The notes: generated by a model not told the origin, from the letters alone. 64,000 nt of DNA from Neurospora tetrasperma FGSC 2508 (GCF_000213175.1 NW_009799100.1:618132-682131), one strand, 5' to 3'. Shown: positions 1 to 12,273, numbered from the stretch's first letter. Numbers and translations are program-made.

Positions 1-718
1 TAAATGTTGCTGGAACCAGGTGTACCGTTCTGTCTGTTGTAGTTGCCCCCGTGAAGTGGTTCCTTCCAGCTTGAAGATTGCTTTGCGTCCAAAGACTGGC
101 CATGCTTTCCCTGGATGTGGTTCCCATGCCCTTGCATCCGCTTCCTTGGCTGATGTCTCCTCTGGTTTCCAGGAGCCCGACTTATGTTGTCCTGATAAAT
201 GGATTCATCCAGCCAGTCGAATGAAATTGGAGACAGGTTGATCCTATCATCGAACCACGCCATCCACTCGCCGCTCTTTAAGACCTCAAATCTCAAGAAA
301 GCCAACAATTGTGCGACTGTGTCATTTGTCGCATTGTGAAGAATTGTTGTGGGATTTCCCACATGGTCTGTCGCCCCGAGAACCCCCAGGCTAGCAAAAG
401 CCTCTTCTCCCTTTGCTTGACCATTGTTCTTGCCGTTGTCCAAGCGGATGCGGAATGGCGACCACGCCTGGAGGTCCCAAGCTTGGATATCACTGCCGAG
501 CTCGTGGAGGTTGATGCCAGCCTGTCGAAAGATTCTATCTTCAAGTCCCGAGTCCCAAAAGAGAAGTCTGACCTGTCTTTGGTCTCCGTTTTCCCTTTCC
601 GCGGAAGTGAGATTCTGGCTCGTGAGGCTTTGGAGGATGGCTTTCAGCTTTTCGATAGATTGGTCACGGCCGAGGATCGTCGACCTGGTAAATCGGCAGT
701 GATATGGCCGCGCCGTGT
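1..718 (-). pseudogene. Nuclease copy A, C-terminal part (Gfd2-like DEDDh family), cut off by an LTR element
   Basis: Read on the minus strand from 718 to the window edge, this stretch stays open and continues nuclease copy A, whose N-terminal part lies at 8207-8635. It begins in the conserved block H-T-A-R-P-Y-H and carries the W-D-S-G-L-E segment that stands in for the second exonuclease motif. It then has the W-D-L-Q-x-W-S-P-F block and the third motif H-N-A-T-N-D. A basic Gln/Arg/Gly/Ser-rich tail runs off the left edge, so the stop codon is not seen. I found no stop or frameshift here: the only visible damage to gene A is the inserted retrotransposon. The 5-bp target duplication CGTGT lies at 714-718. 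Family assignment rests on motif order; function is unknown. Confidence 0.72.
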
Positions 719-996
719 TGTAACGAACCGTTACAAGCACAAAAGTATATCGCTAGGATGATCAATAGACAACGGTAGTAGTAGCCAAAAGGTACTAATC
801 GATTGTAGAAGCTATTGCTTGCTGGAGGGCCATAATAACGAAGGCCGGGAGGCCGTCTTATATACTAGCTCTCAACCGGTCCCGTAGTCCCGATATTTTG
901 GGACTCCGGGCTTGCCCCGTAGTCCCGTTATTCCGGGACCCCGGGCTCCTCCTAATTAATTAATTTATCTAAACTTATTAATTAGATCGTAATACA
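719..996 (-). repeat. Long terminal repeat, left copy (3' LTR of the minus-strand element)
   Basis: This 278-bp copy matches 7966-8206 along its length. It holds the GC-rich island with a repeated 'GTAGTCCCG..CCGGG' unit. It is about 37 bp longer than its partner because that unit is present twice here. Confidence 0.85.
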
Positions 997-3900
997 ATAC
1001 CCCTCTTCTATAGCTTTATCTTTAACGCTATAATATAATTTTATAATACCAATTTATCCGTATTCAATACTTAGGTACTAATGAATTATATTAGTAATTA
1101 CTTTAATGCCTATTGTACCCTCCGTCTCCCTTTCCTTCTAATTTATCCTTCTTATTAACTATATTACCCTAAATTTTTATAAGTAAACCTTTCTCTTTCT
1201 CTTTCCTTTATTATCGATATTACCTATTATACCCGTATTATATATTGCTTCGAATCGCTTTACTCAAAAGAAGGTATTTACTAATACGTTGGTTCGCTAT
1301 ATCGAATAGTTCGGTAAAGTTCCTATAATACTATACTCTAATTATTATTATTATAATCGATCCTACGTTGTAGATCGTTCGAAATCTTCATCGTACAGTA
1401 AATACATTCGTTGTAAAGTAGTGTACAATGTATTAGCTAATCCGGATTTGTAATATAAATCTTATTTCTTAATAGTTACTACGGGTAGTAGTAATTAATA
1501 TAATACTAATAAATAAAGAGATAGAGGAAGCAAAGAGGTTAGAGGACGAAGAAGAACGATTAATAAGGGAAATTGCAATCCTTTAAAATCGTTTACTTTA
1601 TACCCGGGAGTAAAAGCGCTATTTACTTCGTTATTAGAAGGAATATTTTAATCGGAGGATAACGGATTTAGAGGAAGAAATATCTAAAGGAACCTCCGCT
1701 AAGGAATCTTTTTCTATCGTTAGGCCTACTAAGGAGCCCGATTAATTAAGGGAATTAAATATAATAAGTCCGGAGTCCCTAGAATATTTAATAGTTTCGG
1801 CTAATTAAAAAACCGTTAGTAGAAGTTTATAATCTTATTTTTAAAGTTGAAAAGGTTTTCGATTAATTCCTATATATTACTTTTGTAGCTGTAGCCTTAC
1901 TATTTAATTAAATATTCTATATTACTATCGCTATTGACCTTAAAATCCAATATAGTTTCTATAATAAATTTATTGCTATTATTCTATATTTGTACGTTTT
2001 TATCGATTTTAATATTCTTAAGTACCGGTTCTAATAGCGAAATATAAAATATAGGTTATTATTGTATTCCTTTAGGAAATTCAAGCCTATAATTGCTAGT
2101 ATTAACTTTTTCTAAGATTTTAAAGGGTTCCAATTTCTTATAATTAAATTTATTGCTTAATCGTTTAATTTTAATATTTCGGCAAAGAAAATAAACCTTA
2201 TCTCCCTTCCTAAAGGTCGGTACCGACGACCTTATATAGTCGTAATACCGGCTTATATAATCCCTAACGAAGATTAATTCATCCTTAAGAATCTAATATA
2301 TTTCAGTTAGACGCTTAGTTCGAATATAAATTTATAGTACAACCGGCTCTAAATCCTAACCTTATTTAAAATTTATTTTATAACTATAATTCGTAAAGAA
2401 GGGTATAACTTTCGTTATTTCTATCTTCGAACTATTATAAAATATTTACGCCGTTAATAGTAGCTTAGCCCAATTATCTTATTTGTAATTAATATATACT
2501 TTAAAGTATACCTTTAAAATCTAATTTATTCGTTCTATTTACCTATCCGTCCTTATATAATATATAGTAAACATCTTATATTTAACTCCTAATTTATTTA
2601 TAAATACTTACTAATATTTTAATAAAAAAAATTTATCTCTATTAATAATTAACTCTTTCAACTATTTATAATTGGAAGTAATATACTTTATAAATATATA
2701 TTCTAATTACTTTATATTAATATCTTCTTTAAATAGGAGGAAGTATAAGAATTTTGTAAATTAATCGACGGCGATTAGTATACTATCGTACTCGATTCTT
2801 ATAATTAGGTCGTATAACGTAAGTAGCTTTATAATAAAGTTTATAATTATTAATTACTAAGGTACTTCCAATATTAGGAATAATTCAAATAAACCGTACA
2901 ATTTATATTAATTAGTTTTAATCTTATAGTAGGTTTCGTATTCCTACAATACCTCCGTAACAACGTCTTTCATCCCTAAAAACCCGAATAATTATTATAT
3001 TCTAGCGAGGGTACAAATAATTCCTATGTGCCCTTCTTCTTTAAATAATTCGTAAATAGCTCGTACTAATTCTTTTTATAAAGGGGGAAGTACCTATAAT
3101 TTACCTTTATATAATTAAGGTATTATAAAGGTAAATAGATATAATTTAATTTCTTCATCGTCGATTTTGTATTATACTTCGGTAATTCGCTAAATCTAAT
3201 CGCCTAGGTCTATTTTAATTATATTATAAATATTAACTTTATTATTTATAATTTATTTTTATAAGGGTTAATACTATAGTAACCTATTTATATTAATTTA
3301 AAATAGAATAAGGGAAGTAGTAAATCTATTTTTTATTTTAAGGTCCTCCCTTTTTGTAAATACGTCGGCTCTTGCGTTTTTAAATCCCTTATAGTAATAA
3401 ATATTAAAATTAAATTACAATAGGAATTCCGACTAACGGGTTTATTATTAGTTAAACTCCTTCGTAATTATAAAATATATTAAATTCTTATAATCTAAAT
3501 AAATTTTAATTTCGTACTTCGTACTACTAAATTACGGCTTCTATTCCTTAAAAGCCTAAATAATAAATATAAACTTTTTATTATAAATTGGATAATTAAA
3601 TTCGGGTCCTCGGAATACTTTAGAATAAAACGTAACGGAATATAGTCTTTCTTATTCATTATATTAACCGAATTATCCTCCTATAACCTAATTAGACGCG
3701 TCGGTTTCGATTTCGAATTCTTTATCTAAATTTAGGAATATAAGAATAAGATTGTCTAGAATTATTTATTTTAGGATTTTAAAAGCTTTATTATACTCCT
3801 AAGACTATATAAATTCAATATTTTTTTTAATTAGGTCGTTAAATAATTTAATTATACTTCCAAATCCCTTAATAAAGCGCTTATAAAAATTAATGAAGTT

Positions 3901-6900
3901 TAAGAATCCTTAGACTCCGGTTATTAAAGTAGGTATTAATTATTTAGTAATATTTTTAACCTTTATAAAGTCTATACGAATTTAGCCGGGTAAAATATAG
4001 TATTCTAAGAAATTAATTTATTAAACGTAAAATTTACTCTTCTAAGGGTTAACTGATAATTTAACTTTTTCTAAGGCGGCGAGGACTTTATGTACGTATT
4101 TCTAATATTATTCTTTATTTTTGGAGAATATAATAATATTATTAATATATACTATTACGAATTCGCTTGTAAATTATTTGAATATAGCGTTAATTTGTAA
4201 TTAGAAGGAGGCGGGTATATTTATTAACCCTTAGGGTATAATATAATATTTATAATATCCTAGAAGCGTCCTAAATATAATCTTCTATTCTTCTCCTTTC
4301 TTTATACGGATTTAAAAGAAGGCTAATATTAAATCGAACTTTAAAAAGATAATAGCCTTTCCTAACCGGTCTCGTATTTCTTAAATTAATAATAATAAAT
4401 ATTAATTTTTAATAATATTATTATTAAAATACTAATAATTAATAACGAAGCGTAATTCTCTATTTTTCTTTAGTATAAAGAGTATAGGGGAACTATAGGG
4501 GGATTAGGATTCTCAAATATATTTTAATTTTAACCTCTTATCGATATATTTTTTAAACGCCTTTATTTATATAACGTTTAATTAATAGATTTTCTAATAT
4601 TTAAATTTAGTGTCTTTTTTTAAGGGTATTTCGTAGTTCTATAAATTATATATTAGTAAAGAATACTCTAATAAACCTTAAAAGATTTTATACTTTCGAT
4701 ATTATACGGGGATATCTTTAAATTTATTATTTTTACTAAGGGGTAGTTCGGGAAGTAGCGTTTCCTCCTCGATATTATTTATAAATATAATTATCCTTAA
4801 TAGTTCGGGTAATATAGTTTCGTATAATAAAGGGTGTTAATCCTTTCTATTAGTAATTAAAATTTCTTATTCTAGAGCTTCGGGAATTTATCGCTTCCTA
4901 ACACGGTTGTTACTCTAATTAATATCCGGATTATACTTTTTTAATTATAATCTTCCTAAAATAGCGTTATATTTCCCAATAAATATAATATTAAAAACGA
5001 TTTTTTATTTATTATTATTAATTATAATTTTTAATAGTATTATTTCTCTTAATATTTATCCCTGCTCGTAACTAGGGCTTTTCCCTTTAAATATATATAT
5101 TTAATATAATTTTTTTTTATAAATTTAGGGAATCTTCTAATTGTTTACAATTTAGGGTATAATAAAGTTAATTAATAATTCTAAATCGAATATAACCGTT
5201 GTAATCCCTTTAAACGGCTAAATCTAATCTATTTAAATTTAGTAAATCGAATTGTCGCTTCAGTTTACTTTGAGGACCTATAGTGGACTAGTTATTTATA
5301 ATCCTCTTATAAAGAATTATCGCTATTTCCCTATCTTCTATATCCTTTACGAATATAGTATTTCTTTGGGGGTTTAAAGCCGCCGACCGCTTTATTAATA
5401 CTAAAAGATACTACTATAATTTCCTCCTTCTTAAAGACTAAGTATAATTATTAGTAGTAGTATCCTTTCTCTTTTAAGGCTTATTTAAAATACTATTACT
5501 AAACTTTATTAATTATATAAATAGTATAATTAATTTAATAATAGTCTTAGTATCGAATATATAGGGATTCTATATATTTTTAGGGATATTCCTCCTTTAA
5601 TAAAAACTTTATAAAACGATTGCCCTTCTTCCTATTTTAAGTATAAATATCCTATAAATTTATAGAGTCTTTATAATATATTCTTTTAATAAGGACGGGG
5701 ATGCTATTTTCTTAAACGTATTATAGGAAATAATTGTACTCTATTTTATAAAATAAATATTATAAATAAATATTATATAAATATTAAATCTAAATAATCT
5801 TCCTATAGGAAGGGTAGCCAAAATAAATTTATAGGTAATTCTTAATTTGCAATTTCCAAAGCTAATTATAAATAGTATAGATATTTATACTAAAAATAAT
5901 TATTTTAATTAATTAGAATATTTATTTTAGAGGGTAAATTTCAACGAATTTATTTTCGTTAAAGGGGCCCGTATAATATTTAATTTAAAATTACTAATTA
6001 TATTTCTTATTTAATCCGAATTTATTAATTTATTTAATATCCTTTATAATCTTTTTCTTAAGTCCTTAAAGTAATATTTAAATAAATATAATAAACTCTT
6101 CTAATTGCTTATTAGATTCGTAGAAGGAACCTTTATAAGACCCTCTATTTTACTAATAAATACTATAATATTAATAATTATATATAATCTATTAAACTTT
6201 AAATTCTTTAATTCTAAACGTTTTAAAATTACTAAAGCGCTTTAGGTTATCGATTTCTTATTAGAATCTTTCTATATAGTCTATATATTCGGTAGTATTA
6301 ATATCCGAATCGGACCTTATAATATTAGATAAATTAATATAAATAACGGATTTAGTATATTTAATAGTATTGAATAACTATTCTTCTTTAATAATAAGGG
6401 CGAGCGGAATTCGGGCCGGATTATTAGAAATAAGCGGAATAGCCCTTCTATAGGAATTCTCCTTATCTTTAAAATCCTACTTTTCTTATTTAAATTACTT
6501 ATATTAATTGTATTCGTTAAGAATTATATAATTATTAATAGATTTATTATTATAATTTACTATATAAATAGTATAGAGAAGTTCGTTATTAGTAATAGTA
6601 GCGAAGGTAGTAGCGAAATTATAATTAATTTTAATATTATTAATATCCTTACTTTTACTTTTATTAATAGAATTAATAGAGTAAGTAGGGACGGACTTCT
6701 ATCCGTTAATTCGATAGTTATTACCCTACTTATTACTTCTACTATAATAATTATAAGTAAAGTATTTTAATTTATTATATTTATAATACTTTTTATCTTT
6801 ATTAAATTTTAATTCACTATTAAATTTATATTAATTGTAATTATAATTATCGACTATATTTATATTTATTAGGCCGGTATATATACTATATATAGTACTA

Positions 6901-7965
6901 CGATTATAATTATTATAATTATTACTGCTATACTAATATTTATAGCCGGTATTAGCGTAGGGGCGGCTATTGCTTAACCCTTTCTTGTATTTGTATTTAA
7001 AAAGGCGGTTATCGATAATAATAACTTTATTTATATATTTATTGAAACTTCTAATTTTATAATCGACTTTAATAAATTCGTCCTTAATATCGCTCTTCAA
7101 ACCTCGGTAGAATTAATATTTAAAGCCTTCGTTATTCTAATCGATACGGAACGTAAATTATTTAAATTCGACTACGTAGAATATAACTAACTTAATCTAA
7201 CGAAATTTATTCAATTTAATCTCGGCTTAACGGATTTTATTAGTAAATTTGAAGATTTAATTAATAGCGCCTTCAAAGTAATCGAAATTATTAAAAATCT
7301 AGATAGTTTTAGGATATATATCGGGCTATTTATATCCAAAATAATTAATTTAAATAGGCTAGAACTATTTGAGAGTTTTACCGGTTAAGAAGGAGGTAGT
7401 ATATAAGACTATTTAAATAGGGTCTTAAATATTAAAGAACTTTAGGTTAGTATAAATCTAAATAAAAAATCCTCAAAAGTCTTCCTTCTTAGTACTATCG
7501 AATTTAGGAGGCGGATTAAATTTAATTTTAAAAAGTGGAGGATCGCTATAGACTATATAATCGGATAGGACCCTTATACTTAATTTATTAATAATTTCGC
7601 GGAGTTCAACTATAGTAATAATTTTAATAATAGTAGGGATAAATTCGGCTAATTTCTTACTTTAAATATCGAAGTAATATATAATATCCTACTTAGCGCA
7701 AAGTTTAGTAACTATAACCTTACGTCTATTGTTATCTTTAATACCGGTTATAGAATCCGCTCCGGGGCCGGGATTTCCGGCTATAGTACCCGGGAGACTA
7801 ATTCTAACGGGTCCTCCGGTAGTAGGGTTATTAATCGGATTTCCAAATATAATAGTAAAAGGTTAGGGCGGGGTTTAAAGAAACTTAATAAACTTAAAAT
7901 TGAAGAAACTTAAGTATAATAGTAAATCCTAGAATACTAATATACAAATTAATAAATAAACAACG

Positions 7966-8206
7966 TATAACGAACCGTTACAAATATAAGAGTATATCGC
8001 TAGGATAATCAATAAATAATAATAGTAGTAGCCAAAAGGTATTAATCGATTGTAGAAGCTATTACTTGCTGGAGGGCTATAATAACGAAGGCCGGGAGGC
8101 CGTCTTATATACTAATTCTCAGCCGGTCCCGTAGTCCCGTTGTTCCGGGACCCCGGACTCCTCCTAATTGGTCAATCTATCTAAGCTTATTAATTGGATC
8201 GTAACA
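7966..8206 (-). repeat. Long terminal repeat, right copy (5' LTR of the minus-strand element)
   Basis: This 241-bp copy is the partner of 719-996. It ends in GTAACA next to the CGTGT target duplication. Read on the minus strand it is the upstream LTR of the element, so element and host gene A face the same way. Confidence 0.85.
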
Positions 8207-8635
8207 CGTGTGAGGGACTCCGGCCTTCTTCGTCCGGTCTCGATGCCAGAAGGCCTTACACGTAGTCTCCGTCTCATGCTTCCACTCTTCCACGAGAAGA
8301 TGGATAGCGGTCGTTGACTTCGCTAGATCCTCCAAAATAGTATTGGAAGTTGAGGTACATGTATTGGTGGTTGTTTCTGGGGAGGAAGAACTATCTCGTA
8401 GGTCGTAAATCGCCACTCCAATTTCCGACATTTTCTGGAGGTCCGCGCCAATGTGGTCGTCCACTGTTTCGAAGTCTATCGCGCAAAAAACGGCCTGCTT
8501 CGTTGACTCCTTGAAGACCTGTAGTTCGTCAAAAGAGTAAACTGGCGGGGGCGCCGCTGTGGTCTTACTACCTCCATTGCGCGGCGCCACGACCTCGTTG
8601 TCGCTATCTAGAAAGTCGGAGTCCGAGGAGTACAT
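8207..8635 (-). pseudogene. Nuclease copy A, N-terminal part (Gfd2-like DEDDh family)
   Basis: The frame opens with an ATG at 8635 and an acidic start (MYSSDSDFLDSDNE), followed by the family's lead-in P-P-P-V-Y-S-F-D-E-L. The first exonuclease motif is I-D-F-E-T (D54, E56 of the frame). Then come K-M-S-E-I-G-V-A-I-Y-D and the E-T-T-C-K-A-F-W-H Cys/His block. The host frame stops at the target duplication 8207-8211 and picks up again at 718 on the far side of the retrotransposon. There the downstream codons give the A-R-P-Y-H block expected from copies D and E. With the 1-718 part this is one gene interrupted by one insertion, and it is unlikely to make a full product in this strain. An empty-site allele may exist elsewhere. 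Confidence 0.75.
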
Positions 8636-9020
8636 GATTAGGCAGAGGTAAGTAGGCAGAGGTAAAGATAGTCTAACTGTTATCGGCTTGTACTGGGCTG
8701 GGTCTGAGGTGACTTGTGAGCGATTAAGAAAAGGAGAAGAAAGTTGAGCGAAGAGGCAAAGGACTTGCAGGCGTTATAGGAGTAGAGGTATCAGGAAAAG
8801 AAGGATATAATTGACGAGAGAGACAGCGGAGTGAATGCCCGTGATCGTAAAGGTTTGAGGTGGAGGCACTCACAGCAACCTGCACTAACAAGCTGGCAAG
8901 GTTCGTGACAGCCTCAGGGCCCAATTTGGTGAATAGCAACTCGACCCTGCATTTTCTCAGTAACCTGAAGTTTTAACTCCACCTGCCCCATTACATCTAG
9001 TGCATCAAACCTTCCAAGGT
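8636..9020. other. Upstream region of nuclease copy A
   Basis: This 385-bp stretch between copies A and B probably holds the promoter of A. I see no other gene and no clear promoter element. Confidence 0.4.
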
Positions 9021-9600
9021 TTATTCCAGGTTGTTTTTACAGCCTTTGTGCCAACAGGCTCGACAGGTCACCTCGGTTTCGTGCTTCCACTCATCAACCA
9101 GGATGCGATGAGCGGTCGTAAATCTTAGGTTCCCAAGTCCTCGAGATGCGTAGCTGGGTATTAGACCTGATGGTGGTCGACGTGGTTTGGGAGATTGCGG
9201 ACATGGAGGGACTAGATGTAATTCGCGGGTCGTAAACCGCGATTCCAGTTTCGGACATTTTGTCTACGTCGGTTCCGACGTAGTTGTCGACACTCAACAG
9301 TCTCAACGTCGACGGCACAGATGATTGCGTGCATTGTTGAAAACTTGAAAGCCTCCAAGTTCTCAAAAGAGTAGACCGGGGGGGGGGGGGGCGGTGTGGT
9401 CTTAGAGGTACTCTTACGAGGCGCCAACCCCTCGCCCAGGGCACCGAGCGACGAAAAAACCTCTTCCCCCTTGCTCTGCGCTTTGTGAAATCGGATCTGG
9501 AAGACCGACCACAATTGGAGGTCCCAGATTGTCACATCTGAGCCAGTAGCGGTCGAATCAACGCCGCCGAGATGAAGTAGTTGGCCCAAAACATTTCCAA
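9021..9600 (-). pseudogene. Nuclease copy B: chimeric remnant of two copies
   Basis: Two pieces of the nuclease family are fused on the minus strand. The first (about 9600-9430) is a middle-to-late segment almost identical to copy D, from the H-L-G-G block through W-D-L-Q-L-W-S-V-F to S-S-L-G-A-L-G-E-G. It then joins the start of a copy-A-like gene (about 9430-9021). That part has a run of prolines, V-Y-S-F-E-N-L, the first motif V-D-V-E-T, K-M-S-E-T-G-I-A-V-Y-D and E-V-T-C-R-A-C-W-H. The parts lie in different frames: at least two frameshifts fall in the A-like piece and one near the start of the D-like piece. The proline codons are a run of 14 G on the plus strand near 9379. The order, late piece then early piece, fits a deletion between two tandem genes with a junction near a shared CCTCG. 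Confidence 0.7.
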
Positions 9601-9701
9601 TTGATGGAGTATAGGAGAGGTGTTCTTATTATCCTTCACGAGGGCATAGTCCTAGGCCTTATGAGACCTGGTGCTTGAAGAAGTGTTGTGTAAAACGGTA
9701 A

Positions 9702-10154
9702 GGTTGTGTTCGGAGCCGCTGTAGAGCTTTAGAGATAACGTTGCATTACCGTATATGGTCCGCAGCTGTACTCCCTATATAGTAATATAATAATTAAGGC
9801 TCTTCTTACTACTTTATATTCGTAACTTTTAGGCTGTAAGAAATTGGAGTATTATATTTATAGGGGGCTTATAGGGGGTATAAGCGCTGAGGTGCCTCAA
9901 AGTTATTGCTTCTTACAGCCTTAAACATGGGGTTAAGGTCCTTTAAAGATATTAGAAATCTAGTATATCGCAGTAAGGATTTTGACCTTCTAATTAGTTA
10001 GATAGAGGATTTGGGGTAAGTGTAGGTGGTTGTAGCGATTTCTAACTTTTTATTGAAATCGAGCCGAATAAGAAAAATATAGCTGTAAGACTACACCTTA
10101 CAGCCACCAAAACTGGGTTTTCTCTATAGCAATACAGCGGCTCCGAACACAACC
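9702..10154. mobile_element. PIF/Harbinger-like MITE with TAA target duplication
   Basis: A perfect terminal inverted repeat of about 22 bp begins GGTTGTGTTCGGAGCCGC and ends with its reverse complement at 10154. TAA lies directly outside both ends (9699-9701 and 10155-10157). The element is 453 bp with no coding capacity. It contains internal inverted repeats around GGCTGTAAG/CTTACAGCC and a 'TATAGGGGGTATAAGCGCT' module. A three-base TAA/TTA duplication is the habit of PIF/Harbinger elements; the superfamily is inferred from that. Confidence 0.8.
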
Positions 10155-10157
10155 TAA

Positions 10158-10481
10158 GCTCGTATTAGGTAGTTGTCTTCCTCTTATATATTGTCGGCTT
10201 TGGTCGTGTTTGGGAGCTGGGTTGACCTTGGGCTGGTAGGACTAATTGGCGATTTCTCGTAAGAACTGGGTCCAGCAGCGGGCACGTTGAAAGCCGGTAG
10301 AGGTACGAATTCAGAGATTGTTTTGACCTGCTAGTGGATAGGTAATGCGTAGATCAAGTAAAGGTATAAAGACGGGAGGCACGGTCTACTTTGCGTTTAG
10401 ATGATGAGCAACGTTTCTCTATGCTAGACGTAGGATACTCCAAGATATTGAACTGCCTGTCTATTTTCTACCTCCACTGAG
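10158..10481. other. Non-coding gap between two MITEs
   Basis: This stretch has ordinary base composition and no open frame with family features. I recognise nothing in it. Confidence 0.4.
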
Positions 10482-10484
10482 TAA

Positions 10485-10919
10485 GAGCGTAATCCAGAAT
10501 TTTTTTTTTACTAACTGCAGTCAAAAAACAGTACTTTCGGTCAGCCAGCTGCACGGACCAGTGCTAACGCAGTAGAATCTATTTTACTAAGAATATTATT
10601 TGGGTAGCGCGCCCTATATGGTCAAAATTATAATTTTTAATTATTGTAGTATTGAGACGGTTATTATAGCGTTATTATAGAAGGGTTAGTGCTAAAAGGT
10701 TGATATTTTCATCAAAAATACAGCTTTTTTTTGCTGACGACGGTTAGAAAGATGCGCGGGCTCTGGTTGGCTAAATGCCTACGTGTGGGTCAGTTTTTCT
10801 GACCGGCTGACCGCAGTCAGAAACCGGTACAAATCGTTAGAATGGGAAAAAGATCACGTTTCTGACTGCGGTCAGATTCTAACTGCAGTCAGAAAAAAAA
10901 ATAGTTCTGGATCACGCTC
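10485..10919. mobile_element. PIF/Harbinger-like MITE, GAGCGT(A/G)ATCC end family
   Basis: The terminal inverted repeats start GAGCGTAATCCAGAA and end TTCTGGATCACGCTC, with a homopolymer T/A stretch just inside. They are flanked by TAA at 10482-10484 and 10920-10922. The repeats extend about 40 bp inward through CTGCAGTCA. The interior carries several copies of the palindrome-like CTGACTGCGGTCAG. At 435 bp and without a gene, this is non-autonomous. Its end sequence is close to that of the element at 49691-50107. Confidence 0.8.
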
Positions 10920-10922
10920 TAA

Positions 10923-11334
10923 GTATATAAGGCAGGTACCTCTACCTCTATGCATGCAGGTGCATACCTAGAGGTAGGTAACTTCCTGATACCTGTAGGC
11001 CAAGCTTTCAACTCGGAGCCGGGTTCGAGTTTCCTTCTTCTAGGGCACACATCGTTCATACCTGGGTAACCATTCTTTCCTTCCTACGGTACTTCCTATC
11101 GTTTAGAGTAAGCACACCTACCCCCAAACCACTATAGGCATGTATCTCTCGATGAAAGTCTTCTCCTGCCCTTTCCGTCTTCAACCTGGCCATCAAGACA
11201 TCACTGCCCTTCTGCTCTCCTTAAACCGTCAGCCGTACCTCTAGGTATCTGAGGTAGGCTTGTCCTAGCCGAGCGACTAGAGGTACAAGTCTGAAGGGTC
11301 CTGGCCCTTTCCTGGTGTTGAAAACAATGTCATC
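10923..11334. other. Non-coding stretch rich in AGGTA/TACCT words
   Basis: No gene is recognised. The words AGGTA and TACCT recur often, for example ACCTCTACCTCTA near 10940 and CCTAGAGGTAGGTA near 10970. The same words return at 11,900-12,030 and 38,900-39,720. Confidence 0.4.
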
Positions 11335-11886
11335 TCAAAGGGCCCACTCCATTTCAGCTGGCCAACCGGTACCAACTTCTTCGGTCGATGGGGCCACAGC
11401 GGCAATGGGTTTCTTGTACGTTGCCATAGTGGACGAGATTTTGTCTTTTCTGGCCTCGTAGGCAGCCCACCACTGGTCAGTAGCACTACCAGAGGTATGT
11501 TTCTTGCCGCTGGATCTCTTTGCCGTCTTCTCCTCTGCTGAATGATTGCTAGAGGTACCTCCAGGCACCATACCTCCAACACCCGGCGCGGAAGGCGCTT
11601 GTGAGTCGAAGTCGTTAGAGGTATAGCGGGGAGTAGGCTTTGTCACACGTTTGGGCTGCTTGTTAACATACTAATTGCAAGCAGGGAGTCGTCCCTGACC
11701 ATGCCTGGTGTGGTCATTCTCGTGGAGAGCCCTAGGCCTAGTGTTGAAGTTCTCCTGATAAATATCAGGACTCACCCAGGACATAGCCATGGGAGTAAGA
11801 TTGATCAGTTCAGTCTTGGCCATTAACAAAATCTTGAGAAGAGACAACAACTGGGCTAGGCAGTCGTTCGTGGCGTTGTGTAGAAG
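11335..11886 (-). pseudogene. Nuclease copy C: C-terminal remnant
   Basis: The minus-strand frame begins abruptly at L-L-H-N-A-T-N-D, the third exonuclease motif. It continues with the helix L-A-Q-L-L-S-L-L-K-I-L and a tail resembling that of copy D (N-T-R-P-R-A-L-H-E). One in-frame TAG follows the tail at about 11,670. After it the same frame stays open for a further roughly 110 codons, rich in Ser, Thr, Lys and Gly, to a stop at 11335. A CAG-to-TAG change of the RIP type would explain the single stop. The N-terminal two thirds of the gene are missing upstream of 11886, where sequence similarity to the family ends. Confidence 0.68.
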
Positions 11887-12273
11887 TACCTAGGGTAGGT
11901 AGGTAGTTGTAGTTCGTATTGGGCCCTTGCAGGATAAGTGGTCCCTGTAAAGCCCTTCTATTGCAACAAGATTGTAGATACAGGTAGTGTTAGTGAAAGT
12001 ACTATACCTATAGTACCTAGAGGTATACTGTAACTCCCAATTTCGCTACTTGGTACGGTTTATGAGTTGATATCACTATGTTCCCATCACGCTACTATAT
12101 AGCAGATCTTCTGAATACATTCACAGAGTTTTCCGACGTCTTTCGTTCATTGGAGGCAGCAAGTAGCAATTCTCTCCGTTTCGGAAGGTATTCGAGACGA
12201 CGAAGAGAATAAACAAGGGAGTCTTGAAGATCAAAGTTGTTAAGGAGGTAATCAATGACTATTTCTTTGTGAG
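11887..12273. other. Non-coding stretch upstream of nuclease remnant C
   Basis: No family similarity and no convincing open frame. AGGTA words and a GGTAGGTAGGTAG run occur near 11,895. Confidence 0.35.

Larger units (their letters stand above)
719..8206 (-). mobile_element. Gypsy-type (Ty3) LTR retrotransposon, RIP-degraded fossil
   Basis: Two direct repeats at 719-996 and 7966-8206 bound about 7 kb of extremely AT-rich, TpA-rich DNA. The outer ends are TG...CA and the element is flanked by a 5-bp duplication, CGTGT, at 714-718 and 8207-8211. The internal order reads on the minus strand: a reverse-transcriptase-like block of Ty3/Gypsy type lies near 4.0-4.4 kb and gag-like sequence lies on the right side. 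It is broken throughout, with very many breaks, in the pattern of RIP. Because nuclease gene A around it is otherwise undamaged, the insertion is probably young. LTR divergence cannot date it because RIP dominates the differences. Confidence 0.88.

Noticed and set aside
1000-7960. CRISPR-like or satellite structure in the AT-rich block
   Set aside because: No regular spacer/repeat pattern. The sequence is a RIP-mutated retrotransposon, and CRISPR arrays are not expected in fungi.
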